A DNA stretch of 64,000 nt from Azolla caroliniana. Taxonomy: Eukaryota; Polypodiophyta. The notes below the pieces were generated by a model. The model saw only the letters and a list, made by a program, of their open reading frames with translations. It searched no databases and was not told the origin of the DNA. Position numbers and translations under genes: made by a program. Location of the stretch: the NCBI GenBank assembly GCA_043228905.1, contig JBHGNT010000011.1, positions 21,762,001-21,826,000 of the forward strand, given 5' to 3'. Below, piece by piece: positions 11,382 through 23,200 of this stretch (its first letter is position 1; each line of letters begins with the position of its first letter).

Positions 11382-14017
11382 TCACTTCGGCATGGGGTGT
11401 CTTACCAGTCCGATTCTCTTCCGGCATGCATCCAGCTTGTCAGGTGTCAGCACTTTGGTCAACATATTTGACCCGTTCTCGGCCGTGTGAATCTTCGTCA
11501 GTGCGAACTCCTGGTCATCTACTCTTTCCCGGATCCAGTGATACCTCCGCTGGATATGCTTCGTCCAGGAATGGTAGGCCGCATTCTTAGCAAGGTGAAT
11601 GGCACTTTGACTATCGCAATAGAGTCGGTATTCTTCTTGCCGGATACCAAGCTCTCCTATGAAGTCCTTCATCCATAATATTTCCTTGCCGGCTTCCACA
11701 GCCGCCATGTACTCCGCCTCTGTGGTTGACAATGCAACCGTCTTCTGCAGCCTCGACTGCCACGAAACAGCTCCCCGGATGTTGACCGGCCGGTATCCAC
11801 ATCAGCCGACATGTCCGAATCGGTGAAACCGTCCAGTTGAGGTTTTCCGGAGCCGAATCGGAGACACATATTTGAAGTGCCCTTCAAATACTGGAGTATC
11901 CATTTGACCGCGTTCCAGTGCTCCTTGCCGGGATTGCTCATAAACCGGCTCACCACTCCGACTGCGTATCCTATGTCCGGTCGGGTACACACCATAGCGT
12001 ACATCAAGCTCCCGACGGCAGAGGCATATGGAATCTTCATCATATCCGCCTTCTCTGCTTTCGTCTTCGGGCTTTGCTTACCGGATAGCCTGCAATTTGC
12101 AGGAAGTGTCGATCCGACCGGTTTCGCTTCTGACATGTTGAACCGGTGAAGCACCTTTGTCACGTACTTCTCCTGTGACAACCATAATTGCTTCTTAGAC
12201 CGGTCCCGAATGATGTGCATCCCCAGCATCTGTCTTGCCAGACCCAAGTCTTTAATTGAGAAGGTCCGGTTTAGAGCCTTCTTCAGCATCCGTATTTTGA
12301 CTTGGTCACGTTCGACGATCAACATGTCATCGACGTACAGAAGGAGTATTAGGAAGTCGCCTCCTTCGAACTTCTTCACAAACACACAGTGATCGGCCTG
12401 TGTCTTGTGGTACCCTTGATCGGTCATGAAGGAGTCGAACTTCCGGTACCACTGTCGGGGTGCCTGCTTCAGTCCATAGAGGCTCTTCTTCAACCGGCAT
12501 ACTAGGTGCTCCTTCCCTTTCTCCACAATACCTTCCGGTTGCTGCATGTAAATCTCCTCTTCGAGGTCGCCGTAAAGGAATGCCGTCTTCACGTCCAGCT
12601 GTTCTACCTCGAGGTCCATGCTTGCCGCTATACTCAGCACCGTCCGGATGGAGGTCATCTTTACTACCAGGGCAAATATCTCGTCGAAGTCCACGCCCTT
12701 CTTCTGATGGAACCCCTTCACCACGATCCTGGCTTTGTATCTCGGGGGGTTGCCGGCATCTCCCGGTTTCAACTTGTACACCCACTTGTTTCGGAGTGCC
12801 CGCTTTCCTTTCGGCAACTCCACCAATTTGTACGTATGGTTCTCATGCAGGGAATCCATCTCGTCCTGCATGGCACTTAACCATTTTCGGCTGTGGGTGT
12901 CATCCTCCGCTTCTTTGAAGCTTTCCGGCTCCCCCTCATCGGTCAGCAGAACATGCTCTGCATCCGGAAATCTCCGGGGGGCCCTTCTCTCTCTGAGAGG
13001 ATATCTCCATCTTTGGGTTTCGGTAACCGGCTCCTCCATTTGCTCTTCATCCGAATATGATTCGGGGTCTAGGCCGGTTCCGGTCTCAGCTTCCTCTACT
13101 TCTTCTTCTGCCGGTTCGGTATCCTCACCGTATCCGGCTGGTTCTTCGAGTGCTAACCGGTCTCTCGCCGGTTGGGTCTGCTCATCGTAGAGTTGATCCT
13201 TACCGGTCGACTCGGAGTTCATTATCTTCTTCTCCGACTCCCAGTCGGCGAGTGTCTTGTCCTCCATGAAGATAATATCTCGACTCCTGAATACCTTCTT
13301 GTCGACCGGGTCCCACACTCGGTAGCCGAACTCATCGTCACCGTAACCGAGGAATATGCATGGCCGGGTCTTTGGGTCTAACTTTCCTCTCTGGTCCTTT
13401 GCTACATGCACGTACGCGAGACACCCGAACACCTTCAGATGCCGGTAGGCCACTTCCTTACCAGTCCATACTCTCTGTGGCGTGTCTCTGTCCAAGGGTA
13501 CTGAGGGTGATCTGTTTATCACGTATGTCGCCGTCGACAGTGCCTCAGCCCAAAACTTCTTGGTTAGTTTTGCATGCGCTAGCATACTCCGGACCCTCTC
13601 CATTATGGTCCGGTTCATCCTCTCAACCAGTCCGTTTAGTTCCGGCGTCTTCAGCACGGTAAATTCGAGCCGGATTCCCTTCGAGCGGCAATACTCCTCA
13701 AACTGCCCCCGGTATTCACCTCCGTTATCTGCCCGAACCGCCTTCAGCTTCCGACCGGTTTCTCTTTCCACTCTCGCGTGGAGCTCTTTGAAGACGGATA
13801 ACACCTGATCCTTTGTCTTCAACGGTGTGGCCCACAGCTTCCGGCTGTGGTCATCTATGAACGTCACGAAGTACTGCGCTCCGGCATGTGACTTCGTGTC
13901 TACTTGACACACATCCGTATGCACCAACTCCAGTAGTCGTCTGCTGCCAAGCCGCCGTCGGGGAGCTCTCGGCTCGTCGCGCCGAGCGGGGTCTTGCACA
14001 GGAGGCCGCCAAAGCAA
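11382..14017 (-). pseudogene. Copia-2 pol: integrase, reverse transcriptase, RNase H
   Basis: The long frame (14017 to 11669) starts inside integrase with ELVHTDVC and TFIDDHSRK, then RADNGGEY and the late glutamate in LNGLVERMNRT, so the D, D and E residues are present. RT has LDVKTAFLYGDLEEEIYM and LYVDDMLIV. RNase H continues in another frame from about 11732 to 11382 with STTEAEYMA, CDSQSAIHL and TKHI. The frame change near 11700 and the loss of everything upstream of integrase disable it. The first 25 or so residues of the frame come from the adjoining gypsy LTR. Confidence 0.88.
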
Positions 14018-14250
14018 ACCCTAAGCAGAACACGAAGGGGGAGAAGAAGAAACCTAACTCTAAACCTAACGGTATACCCTCTAATGCAAAATGGGCAACC
14101 CCTACACAAAGGGCGCTCCCTTCCTTTTATAGAACAAGGAAAGGGATGTGTTACAATGTGGGACAAATCCCGACTTTCATGGGATCGTCTGTCCCGACTT
14201 GACTACTCTTCGGCGCCATAAAGGCGCCCTCGATATTCACACTAAATGTA
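13986..14250 (-). repeat. Fragment of a minus-orientation gypsy LTR
   Basis: The segment from ggggtcttg to about 14250 resembles the minus solo LTR at 17709-18382. It has the same order of a gggtcttg block, a telomere-box-like aaaccctaa region and a reversed TATA (ccttttatag, 14122-14131). Both LTR ends are missing. It lies between the truncated Copia-2 and E1 pol, so the two losses may be one deletion. Confidence 0.6.
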
Positions 14251-15347
14251 CAAGGGTTCGAGTCGGATCGGACGGCCCGAGATAACACGAAGTACAAGAC
14301 TGTCGACCGGAAGGTAAGGCGAGTCGCGACACCCTTACCGGAGGGCAGCGAGTTGCGAATCAAGGGGGTCGCGTCGGACCCCAGTTTACGAGATCCGGCC
14401 TGCATAGGGCACGCCTTCACCGATAGAACGCTACAGGAGCTCAAAATCGGTGGGGGCGGGTTCCTACTGCCGGCGGAAGAAGACCGGTTTCGGAGAATGC
14501 TCGGAAGGCACGGGAAAGCCTTCGCATTCTCACCGGAAGAGATCGGGTGCGTAGACCCGACAGTCGTGAAGCCGATGGTGATATTCACGGTACCGCATGT
14601 GACGTGGAATCTCAAGCCAATTTCGGTACTGAGAGCTCACATCCCGAAGCTAATGAAGCTATAGAGGCAGAAAGTCGATATGGGCACCCTCGAACCGTCG
14701 AGTGCCCCGTACTCGAACCGGTGGTTTACCGTACCGAAGAAGAACGGGACGTTGCACTTCATTCAAGACCTGCAACCGGTCAACAGAGTGACCATTCGGA
14801 ACGCAGGAATCGGACCAATGATAGACGAGTTCGCGGAGGCCTTCGCTGGAAGGTCGATCTACTCGATCGGTGATCTGTACTCGGGGTATGATCAGTTCCA
14901 ACTAGCCGTAGAGAGCAGAGACATTACGACTATGCGGACTCCTCTCGGCCTAGTGCGGATGTGTACCCTGCCACAAGGAGGGACGAACTCGGTGGCCCAC
15001 ATGGTGAATGCGATGAACAAGGTGCTGAGGGACTGTATCCCGGACATCACCATGCCATTTTTGGATGACATCCCGATCAAGGGATGTCCGGTGGAGGAAA
15101 AGGACGAAACGATCGGACCGGACAGATGCCGGAGATTCGTGGCGACACACATTGATGACTGCGAGAGGGTGCTGCAGAGGCTAGAGGACGCAAGGCTCAC
15201 CTTCTCCGGGGAGAAATCGCCCTTCGGGCAATCAAAGGTCATGGTCATCGGACATCTATGCGGATCGTATGGCTGGAAACCGTCTTCGGCTAAGGTGGAA
15301 GCCATCTCCGCAATGAAGCCCGACTGTAACTCGGTCACGGAGGTACG
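14250..15347 (+). pseudogene. E1 pol: reverse transcriptase part
   Basis: The frame follows the E2 pol closely from GLESDRTAR through the RT core. It shows WFTVPKKNGTLHFIQDLQPV, DLYSGYDQFQL, CTLPQGGTNSVAHM and the catalytic MPFLDDIPIKG. A stop interrupts it near 14660. It ends at TEVR, where a solo copia LTR is inserted at 15348. Confidence 0.87.
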
Positions 15348-15950
15348 TGTTGGGATTACTGTCCCTTTCGGATGGGATGGTCGGACATCGGAGATGAATG
15401 CCGACAAGCCTGGTTTCGGTTTCGGAACCGGATGATGAAGACCCCGGCTTCAGAGCCGGATGACGAATGTACCCGGAGCGAGATCCGGATGCGGGGACAT
15501 ATCTGTGAATATGTTTGCCAAGGGCCCTTGAGGCTATAGTTGTAAATAGCCCCAAAGTCATATGTGTATAAATATGACTTAGGGCAAACAGTTTTATGTT
15601 GCTTATCATTTTTCTGTTTTTCCACTCAAGAGGAGTGAAGAGAGAGCAGCCGCGAGAGAGATAGAGCGTGAGAGAGGAAGAGGTCGACGCCTCTGTGTAT
15701 TTCCGCCGCCTGTGGCGAAGACAGCGAGCTCAAGGTCGTCGCCTTGCAGCTCGCCATTGTATATTTCTCTGTGCATAGTTTTGGTTCGGAGTCTTGTACT
15801 CCCGTGGTTTTTCCCGTACAGGGTTTTCCACGTTAAATCGTGTGTCCACTCTATTTCTCGCATTTCCCATTTTCTGCAACAACGATTCGTGTGTTTCCTT
15901 GGTTGTGGCCGAGAGGTGAAGTTTGGAAAGTGTCGATTGATTTTCCATCA
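15348..15950 (+). repeat. Solo copia LTR inside E1 pol, with 5-bp target duplication
   Basis: The 603-bp unit begins TGTTGGGATT and ends TTTTCCATCA. It is flanked by gtacg (15343-15347) and gtaca (15951-15955). The E1 pol sequence is continuous once the unit and one flank are removed, as comparison with E2 (near 21596) shows. It shares blocks with the Copia-2 LTR in reverse orientation. Recombination between two LTRs of a full element would leave this structure. Confidence 0.85.
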
Positions 15951-15978
15951 GTACACAGGTTCTTGGGAGCATGCGCGT

Positions 15979-16626
15979 TGTCGTGACGAAAACCGTCCCT
16001 TGCCGTAACCGATGCATAGCAGGCGTGAACCGGCTCTTCACGAGTGCGCGCCCTTAATGTATATAATAGGGAATTAAGTACGAAGGCATATCCGGGTAGT
16101 TAGATTCGGTAGGTAGGAAGTAAATGAGGGAGACGGCTCCCTTCTTGACGCTATAAAGGAGAGGGAGATGCAGGGAGAAGGGATTGCGCATTGAGGAAGA
16201 CAAAGTGCTGTCGGACCGGAACCGAACGCTTCTCCTCTGCCTGTTCTCTATTGCTCTTCTCTACAGGTTTCGGGAGGCTCGCGCTGCTTCGAGGAACGCT
16301 CGTGTGCTTCCGGCAGCACCTCCATCCTATCCCCTTTTCGTGCGCAGACGAACAGGCATCGGCATCTGTTCGCCGGCCTGTTCGGTTGTAACCGCTCACG
16401 TGTTTTGATGTGTACTTGTTATTCGTCAATATACAAACACTTGTGTCTCCCTGTCTCTGTGTCCATTCGCGTCTTCTGTGTTGACGGGCCACGCCCCTGT
16501 GTTTCTTTGCTCATACGTGACCGGGCGTCTCTCTCCTTCTCTTTTCCCCTTCTATCACCTGCTCTTCGGTTCAAGACCCCCATGGTCCCGCCTCGTTTCT
16601 CTACGCACGTGCGTAGTAACGCGACA
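15979..16626 (+). repeat. E2 5' LTR
   Basis: It starts TGTCGTGACG and ends TAACGCGACA. It is followed by the primer-site sequence TTGGTGAACCCGACATG, in which the ATG at 16644 can serve as the gag start. Confidence 0.92.
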
Positions 16627-16643
16627 TATTTGGTGAACCCGAC

Positions 16644-19030
16644 ATGAAACAGGCGGCAGAGGAACAGAAGATGAGGGGGTCGGATCTTGCAGAGGCCATG
16701 GCTTCAGCCGTGGACCGGATAGTGAGCGCGCGCGAGGGCACCGACGCCCTTGACAAGGCTATTGAGGCGATCGTCGGTATGATCGGCCGGTTCAGTGGAA
16801 AGGATGCCATGAGTTATTTGGCGTCCTACCGGGCGGAGATGTTGATGAGGGATATTCCGAAAGAGAGGCGTCTTGCCGGATTCCCTCGAGTGGCGATGCC
16901 GGGCATCCATGCGGAGGTGCTCGAGGTCCGAGCGGAGCGCGGGACCTGGGAAGAGTTCGAAGGACGGCTCCTGGAGAAATATGGGCTGGATGACGCGCTT
17001 CGAAAGTCGAAGCGGAGCTTCATGGAGTGGGTGGAGTCCCCCAACAAAGGAAGAAATGCGTCGGTACTCCTCCGGGAGTTTGAGGAACGCTTTGCGGGCC
17101 TTTCGGCGCTTGATCGGACCGTTCTGGACACAAGTCGTGTCTTACTGTTTGTCAAATCGGTTGACGCACGGGATCGGGGGCAAGTTGGCTCCTTACTGGA
17201 AACCGAAGACGGGCTGACAACCGACTGGGCCGCAGTAAAGAGAGTCTGCGGCCGTTTTGACAAATGGTGGGAGTGGGCTTTTACAAAGGCGACCGGGGCG
17301 GGACCTGTCGCAGCAAGGAAGCTCGAACAGATATCGCAGGCACGAAGGGAAGAGACCCGGGAGTGGCTCGAAACTGGTTCGTCTTCGACCGGCGTGATCA
17401 GAGGCTTGTCCGGGGGAACAACTTTGGAGGAGTTGACACAAGCGGTAAAGGATCTCCAGATCGCCCAGGCTCAGAAGGAAGGGTGTGATCAGGCTTGTGA
17501 CCGACGGCCTCCGGCAGGAAGTAGGTGCATGTGGTGCGACGAGGTCGGCCACATCCGGAAAGTCTGCGGGGACTTTACAGAGGCTTTGAGAAGCCGGGTA
17601 GTGTACCTGTGGGAAGGTTGGGTGCCCACCAGCGATACCCGAAGGACCCTGAACCGAAACGACGGGAGAGGAGGAATGAAATGGCTGATGGAAGAGGCGG
17701 CAACCCGGTGTCGCGTTGTTACGCGCGTGCGTGGAGAAGGGCGGAACCACGGGGGTCTTGGACTAAGGAGAAGGGGAGAAGGAATAGGACTTCGGAATGG
17801 AGCTTAGCACAAGAAGAGAAAGAATGAACAAGAGGAAGATGGAGGCCAAATGCTCAACAAGATATATTAGAACCGAAAACCGATTACAAAATGGCGGCCG
17901 CGTAGGCCGCACCAAACGACTATGATAAACCCGAAACCCTAATCCGACGAAGAAGAAAAGAAACCCTAACCCTAAAACGAAATGGTATACCTCACTCACA
18001 CTCAAAAATAAGGCAACCCCCACAATGGTGCTCTTCCTCTCCTTTTATAGCACAAGGAGAGAAGACCGTTTTCAAAAAGGGTGCTACAAAATATCCCCTT
18101 TCAATCAATGGGGATATTTCCCTTGATTTTAGGGGAGGTGGGAAGGATGGGTCTTAACTCCCACCTCTACACGAACTACTATGTACCTATCTCTCTCTCT
18201 CACGTGGATGTGCGCGCAAAAGCACATCACCTTTACACTTTACAAATCCTAAGGTGCATTTCTAGCACCATACTTATCACTATCGATAAATAGAAATACA
18301 ACATGTTGATGTGCAACGTTGCACATCGCGGGTTTGCTTGCTTCGCTCGGGTTTCCGCCTACGGACGAAAATCTTCACGACACCGGCACGCGGAGACCGT
18401 CCACTACTCAGCGTCAGCCGGTATTCGGGTCGGGGGTAGCGGGGCCCGGAAGGAGAGCAAAGCCGAGTTCTGGCCGATGGTGTTGGAAGGCCTCGCCGGT
18501 GCCCGACTGAAGAGAGACGAGGCGGACCGCGCGGAGAACTGGGTCTAGGAGGTAACCGGGTGGAGTGACCCGGTCGAAGAAAAGACCGGTTTTGTCGAAG
18601 CAGCTTGCCAGAACTACGAGGCTCTGGTTGAAGACAAACGGGTGGGTAAAATCGGAGGGGCCGGACCCTCACAGAGATACGAAACACGATTCGGGCCGAA
18701 ATGGAACGAGGCCGGTGAGTCCAGTGCCCGGGATAACCACAAGAAGGGCGGATACCGGTTGGGCACGGAGATCGAAAGGACCACGGACCTACGAAAGGTC
18801 CTGGAAGAATGAATCCTCGACAACAAGGTGGAACTGTCGTTATGAGAGGTGCTCGGGATCGCCAAGAAGGAGTTCCACGACTCAATCGTGGACTTGGTGA
18901 AGAGGAAGAGGTTGTCGACGGAGGCAGAACCGGAAAGGCCGGTGGAAGTACGAACGGCGCACATAGAGGACATGGCGCTGGAAGACGAGTGGGCGGAGAG
19001 CCACTATTCGAGGCCACACTGGGCCCGAGC
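16644..19030 (+). pseudogene. E2 gag with CCHC knuckle, split by a solo LTR
   Basis: Gag starts at ATG 16644 and reads to the interruption at 17709. It contains a helical capsid-like region (to about residue 225) and the knuckle CMWCDEVGHIRKVC (C-x2-C-x4-H-x4-C, near 17528-17569). After the 674-bp solo LTR the frame resumes at 18383 with HYSASAGIRVGGS and runs, with stops near 18546 and 18810, to the protease. The resumed frame matches the E3 gag, which has no such LTR. No recognised domain is seen between knuckle and protease. Confidence 0.85.
17709..18382 (-). repeat. Solo gypsy LTR, minus orientation, in E2 gag
   Basis: On the plus strand it begins TGTCGCGTTG and ends CTTCACGACA, the reverse of a TGTCGTGAAG...CGCGACA LTR. 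It is flanked on both sides by ccgg (17705-17708, 18383-18386). A reversed TATA box (ccttttatag) lies at 18041-18050. It is a diverged subfamily relative to the E1/E2 LTRs, with similarity concentrated at the two ends. Confidence 0.87.
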
Positions 19031-19475
19031 GACCACGGAAACCCCGGTGAAGATCGGAGATGTTTAGGAACCGGTGGTGGCGCTGGTGGACGACGGTTCG
19101 GAAATAAACCTGATGTCCATGGACTTCTACAAGAAGGGGAAATGGCCGATCAACACTAAGCACGAGTGGAAGATACGGGCGGCGACGCGCGCCACCGAGG
19201 AACTACATGGGGCCTGCCCAAACGTGCGAGTCAAGATCGGCGACGTCGAGATAGACCATCACTTCTTTGTGCAGGAAACGTCCTCGCACCCGGTCATACT
19301 AGGGGAACCGTACATTACGGCAGCGCGAATGGAGACCAAGGTGCTGTACAACGGGTCGGCTTACGCGAGGGTCAAGAGTCAGGACGGGCGTCATTCGGTC
19401 CAATTCCTGACGGTGCGACCCAACCACGAGCGAAACAACGAGTCCCTCGGTGGCGAGAACCGAGAGGATTTTTAG
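19031..19475 (+). pseudogene. E2 aspartic protease region with DDGSE motif
   Basis: The frame contains ALVDDGSEINLMSMDFY, placed where retropepsins have D-T/S-G-A/S, and later HPVILGEPYI, the usual ILG segment near the protease C terminus. A stop at 19066 precedes it and another ends it at 19473. The first active-site position reads D-D-G-S rather than D-S-G or D-T-G. I take this as a family feature rather than damage, but only this copy is visible. Confidence 0.75.
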
Positions 19476-19602
19476 AGAGGGCTGCCAAGGCGTGGGGCCG
19501 CGACAATCCGGACAGTCCGAGAAAACCCCACAAATGTACGATAGAAGCGAAACCAAAGAAACCTTGTACCATAAGTAGGAAGTTTTGTTTCTCCGACAAC
19601 GG

Positions 19603-20265
19603 TGTCGTGATGTGGCATGTCTAGTGCGAGAAAAACTCAAAAATTGAGGATCCACACACATTTCACGAATACTTGTAAAAATGAAAATAAATAAACCTAG
19701 GTCACAATGGCATTGAGTGCATGTAGAGGGTTGCAAGTAGGATTTGAACCTTGCACCTCTAAGGTAAGAGGCAATTGCCTTACCACTAAAGCTACTACTA
19801 AGTGCTTTAGATGTTCTATATTTCTTTCTCATATTCAGTATTCCGTAGGAAACAAACGAACAAAACTGTGTACACAAAACCACGGTTTTAAGCCCATGGT
19901 TTCCTGCATGTCACAAAGCAAAACTGTGTGCACAGAAACCATGGCTCCAAGCCCATGGTTTTGTGCATGGACAAACCTATAAAACCCCTAGTATGGCTTG
20001 TGTAAGGGGGGGCTCAATATGATATGACCATCATCATCACCATCAATAATATAAGCTTCTATTTCTTCTTCTTCGCATCTATCTTGTAATTATTTATCTA
20101 CTTCTGAAAGTGTACAATCTTCAATCTTCTCAACTGTAATAGTTCTTCCTCCAATCTTACATTCACATCATCCTCTTCTCAATACCTTGACGGACATCCT
20201 CCTTGGTCCAAGACCCCAGTGGTCCCGCTCAAGCGAAGCACGCTCGCACGCGCATCTTCGCGACA
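19603..20265 (+). repeat. Solo gypsy LTR, plus orientation, carrying a tRNA-like segment
   Basis: The 663-bp unit starts TGTCGTGATG and ends TCGCGACA. It is flanked by acgg on both sides (19599-19602, 20266-20269). The gypsy end sequence ccaagaccccagtggtcccgc precedes the terminus as in E1. The interior is AT-rich and differs from the E1 LTR. It holds a tRNA-like block (19735-19795) and two imperfect copies of a unit of about 55 bp around 'aaaactgtgtacacaaaacca' (19861-19975). Confidence 0.85.
19735..19795 (-). other. tRNA-like / SINE-like segment inside the solo LTR
   Basis: On the minus strand an A-box-like tagctttagtggtaagg is followed by the B box ggttcaaatcc (complement at 19740-19750). 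The sequence is like a tRNA body, but I could not form a matching acceptor stem, so it is not called a functional tRNA gene. Confidence 0.45.
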
Positions 20266-23200
20266 ACGGAGGGTGTACGATAGTCGGCGTCGTAGGCCGA
20301 GAAAAGACAAGGGCGGAAGAGCGACTTTGGGAGTGCGGAGTTCTCGGGCCCAACGAGGAAATCAACGGAGCCGTGGAGGCGGTCTCCTTCGACGATACCT
20401 TGGGAATATTGCGAGGGATGGTCGAAGAGGGCCTTAAAGAGGACCGGACGATACCGGTTTGTTCCGAAGAAATGTACGAAGTCATCGCGGACTTCAGTCG
20501 AGGGCTCGAGTCGGATAGGACGGCCCGGGTTAACACGAAGTACAAGACTGTGGACTGGAAGGTGAGGCCAGTCGCGGCACCCTTACCGGAGGGCAGCGAG
20601 TTACGAATCAAGGGGGTCGCGTCGGACCCCAGTTTACGAGATCCGGCCTGCATAGGGCACGCCTTCACCGACAGAACGCTACGGGAGCTCAAGATTGGTG
20701 GGGGCGGGTTCCTACTGCCGGCGGAAGAAGACCGGTTTCGGAGAATGCTCGGAAGGCACGGGAAAGCCTTCACATTCTCGCCGGGAGAGATCGGGTGCGT
20801 AGTAGACCTGACAGTCGTGAAACCAATGGTGATATTCACGGTACCGCATGTGCCGTGGAATCTCAAACCAATTTCGGTACCGAGAGCTCACATCCCGGAG
20901 CTAATGGAGCTATTGTGGCAGAAAGTTGATATGGGCATCCTCGAACCGTCGAGTGCCCCGTACTCGAACCGGTGGTTTACCGTATCGAAGAAGAACGGGA
21001 CGTTGCGCTTTATTCAAGACCTGCAACTGGTCAACAGAGTGACCATTCGAAACGCAGTAATCGGACCAACGATAGAAGAGTTCGCGGAGGCCTTCGCCGG
21101 AAGGTCGATCTACTCGGTCGATGATCTGTACTCGGTGTACGATCAGTTCCAACTAGCCGTAGAAAGCAGAGACATTACGACTATGCGGAATCCTCTCGGC
21201 CTAGTGCGGATGTGTACCCTGCCACAAGGAGGGACGAACTCGGTGGCCCACATGGTGAATGCGATGAACAAGGTGCTGAGGGATTGTATCCCGGACATCA
21301 CCATGCCATTCTTGGATGACATCCCGATCAAGGGATGTCCGGTGGAGGAAAAGGACGAAACGATCGGACCGGACGGATGCCGGAAATTCGTGGCGACACA
21401 CATTGACGACTGCGAGAGGGTGCTGCAGAGGCTAGAGGAAGCGAGGCTCACCTTCTCCGGGGAGAAATCGGCCTTCGGGCAATTGGAGATCATGGTCGTC
21501 GAACATCTATGCGGAGCGTATGGCCGGAAACCGTCTCCGGCCAAGGTAGAAGCCATCTCCGCTATGAAGCCCTACTGTAACTCGGTCACGGAGGTACGGA
21601 GGTTCTTGGGAGCATGCGTGTTCTACCACATATGGATCCCGCATTACGCCCACGTTGCCGAGCCGCTATATGGGTTGCTGAAAAAGGGGCAAAAATTCGA
21701 GTGGCGAGTCGAGCATACGGAGTCGGTCCGAAAAATGAAGGAGGCTCTTGCTGCAGCTCCGGCGCTCCGGAAGGCTGTCTACGAGAAAGGCACCCCCATC
21801 TACATAATGGTAGATACAAGTCCGACCGGGATCGGATGGGTCGTCAACCAAGAAGATGAGAACGGTATTCGGTTCCCAATTCGGTTCGGCGCGAAGGTCC
21901 TCAGCAAGCGACAACGAGGATACGCCCAGGATAAACGCGAACTCTGGGGTATCGTTTCGGCGGTAAAGGCCGATAAAGACTATCTGATCGGGACAGAGGT
22001 GATTATCGAGACGGACTGCCTGCCGATTCTCGGCATGGTTTCCGGATGCGCAACCCTGGACCTGGCAATGCTCAGGTGGATAGCGTACATCAAGTCCCTA
22101 GATCCGGAAATACGACACATTTCCGGGAAAGACAATGCCATGGCCGACATGCTTTCGAGGGCGCGATTCGACGACGAGGGCGGCATGGTTTCGGAGGACG
22201 AGGAAGCCGGCGTGGACTTCTTCGAGGCGGCTTACGTAACAACCGGAGGGGAAAGCACTCTGGCGCTTAACGATTTCAACGAGAGCAAGTACGACGGGGA
22301 GTGGCTGCAGATTGGGGGATTCTTAAGGATAATGGTGTCGGACGCATCGTGGACAAGGGACGAGGCCAACCGGATCCAGAAGAAAGCGTACCGATTCTTT
22401 CTCCGGGACGGATACTTGTGGATGCACCCGAAGAAGAGGAACGACATCCCGCTCCGAGTAGTGGCGATGAAGGAGGAACAGGAGGAATTGCTAAAGGCCT
22501 ACCACGACAGCCCCTGGGCTGGACACCGTGGGACGTGAGCCATGTTCGAGAAACTAAAGGGGAAGTACTGGTGGCCGGGACTGTACCGGGACGTACATCG
22601 GTTCGTGACAACTTGTGAGAGCTGTCAGATGCACTCCATAGTCCGACATCAGGATGAGCTTCACCCTACATACCCTCCGGCCATCCACTTCAAATGGATG
22701 GTAGATTTGGTGACGATGCCGATGGGCGTAGGGCAGATGCGATATCTGGTGCTGGCTCGGGAGGACCTGACGAACCAGGTGGAAGGCCGAGCCCTGCAGA
22801 ACAAAACGACCGCGGCCGTGTGTCGATTCGTGATCGAGGACGTGATATGCCGGTACGGGTGCGTCGGGAAGATCGTGGTTGACCGCGGGGAGTTGGAATC
22901 CGAAGAGGCCGACGAGTTGTTCGACCGGTTAGGGGTCAAGCTCTCGCTCACCACAGCGTACAATCCGGAGGCAAACGGGAAGGTGGAGCGCGGGCACAGA
23001 CCAATCGTAAAGCGCTAGTCCGGGCGTGCGAAGGATAGGTCGGGAACTGGCCACGACTGCTACCCTATGCCTTGTGGGCGGACCGGACAACGCACAGTTC
23101 GGTAACCGGGTTCATGCCGTCAGAACTCATGTTCGGACAGAAGCCGATCATGCCGATGGAACGGACGATCTCCTCCTAGGTGACAGTAGACTGGAGTGAC

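Larger units (their letters stand above)
10698..13985 (-). mobile_element. Copia-2: truncated Ty1/copia element, minus strand, inside E1 gag
   Basis: Its 3' LTR is on the left (10698-11371). A purine tract (minus strand GGGGGAGTT, near 11372-11380) and pol follow to about 13985. There the 5' part (rest of integrase, protease, gag, 5' LTR) is lost and the sequence passes into a gypsy LTR fragment. Because the right end is missing, no target duplication can be read. A solo LTR of the same or a related family sits at 15348-15950. Confidence 0.85.

Noticed and set aside
17934-17980. Telomere-like aaaccctaaccctaaa stretch
   Set aside because: Only about two imperfect units occur, inside an LTR. 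Short telo-box motifs are common near plant promoters, so it is not an interstitial telomere array.
18280-19017. Open frame of 245 codons on the minus strand
   Set aside because: It lies opposite the E2 gag-protease region. High G+C there makes long antisense frames common, and its proline/arginine-rich product resembles no family.
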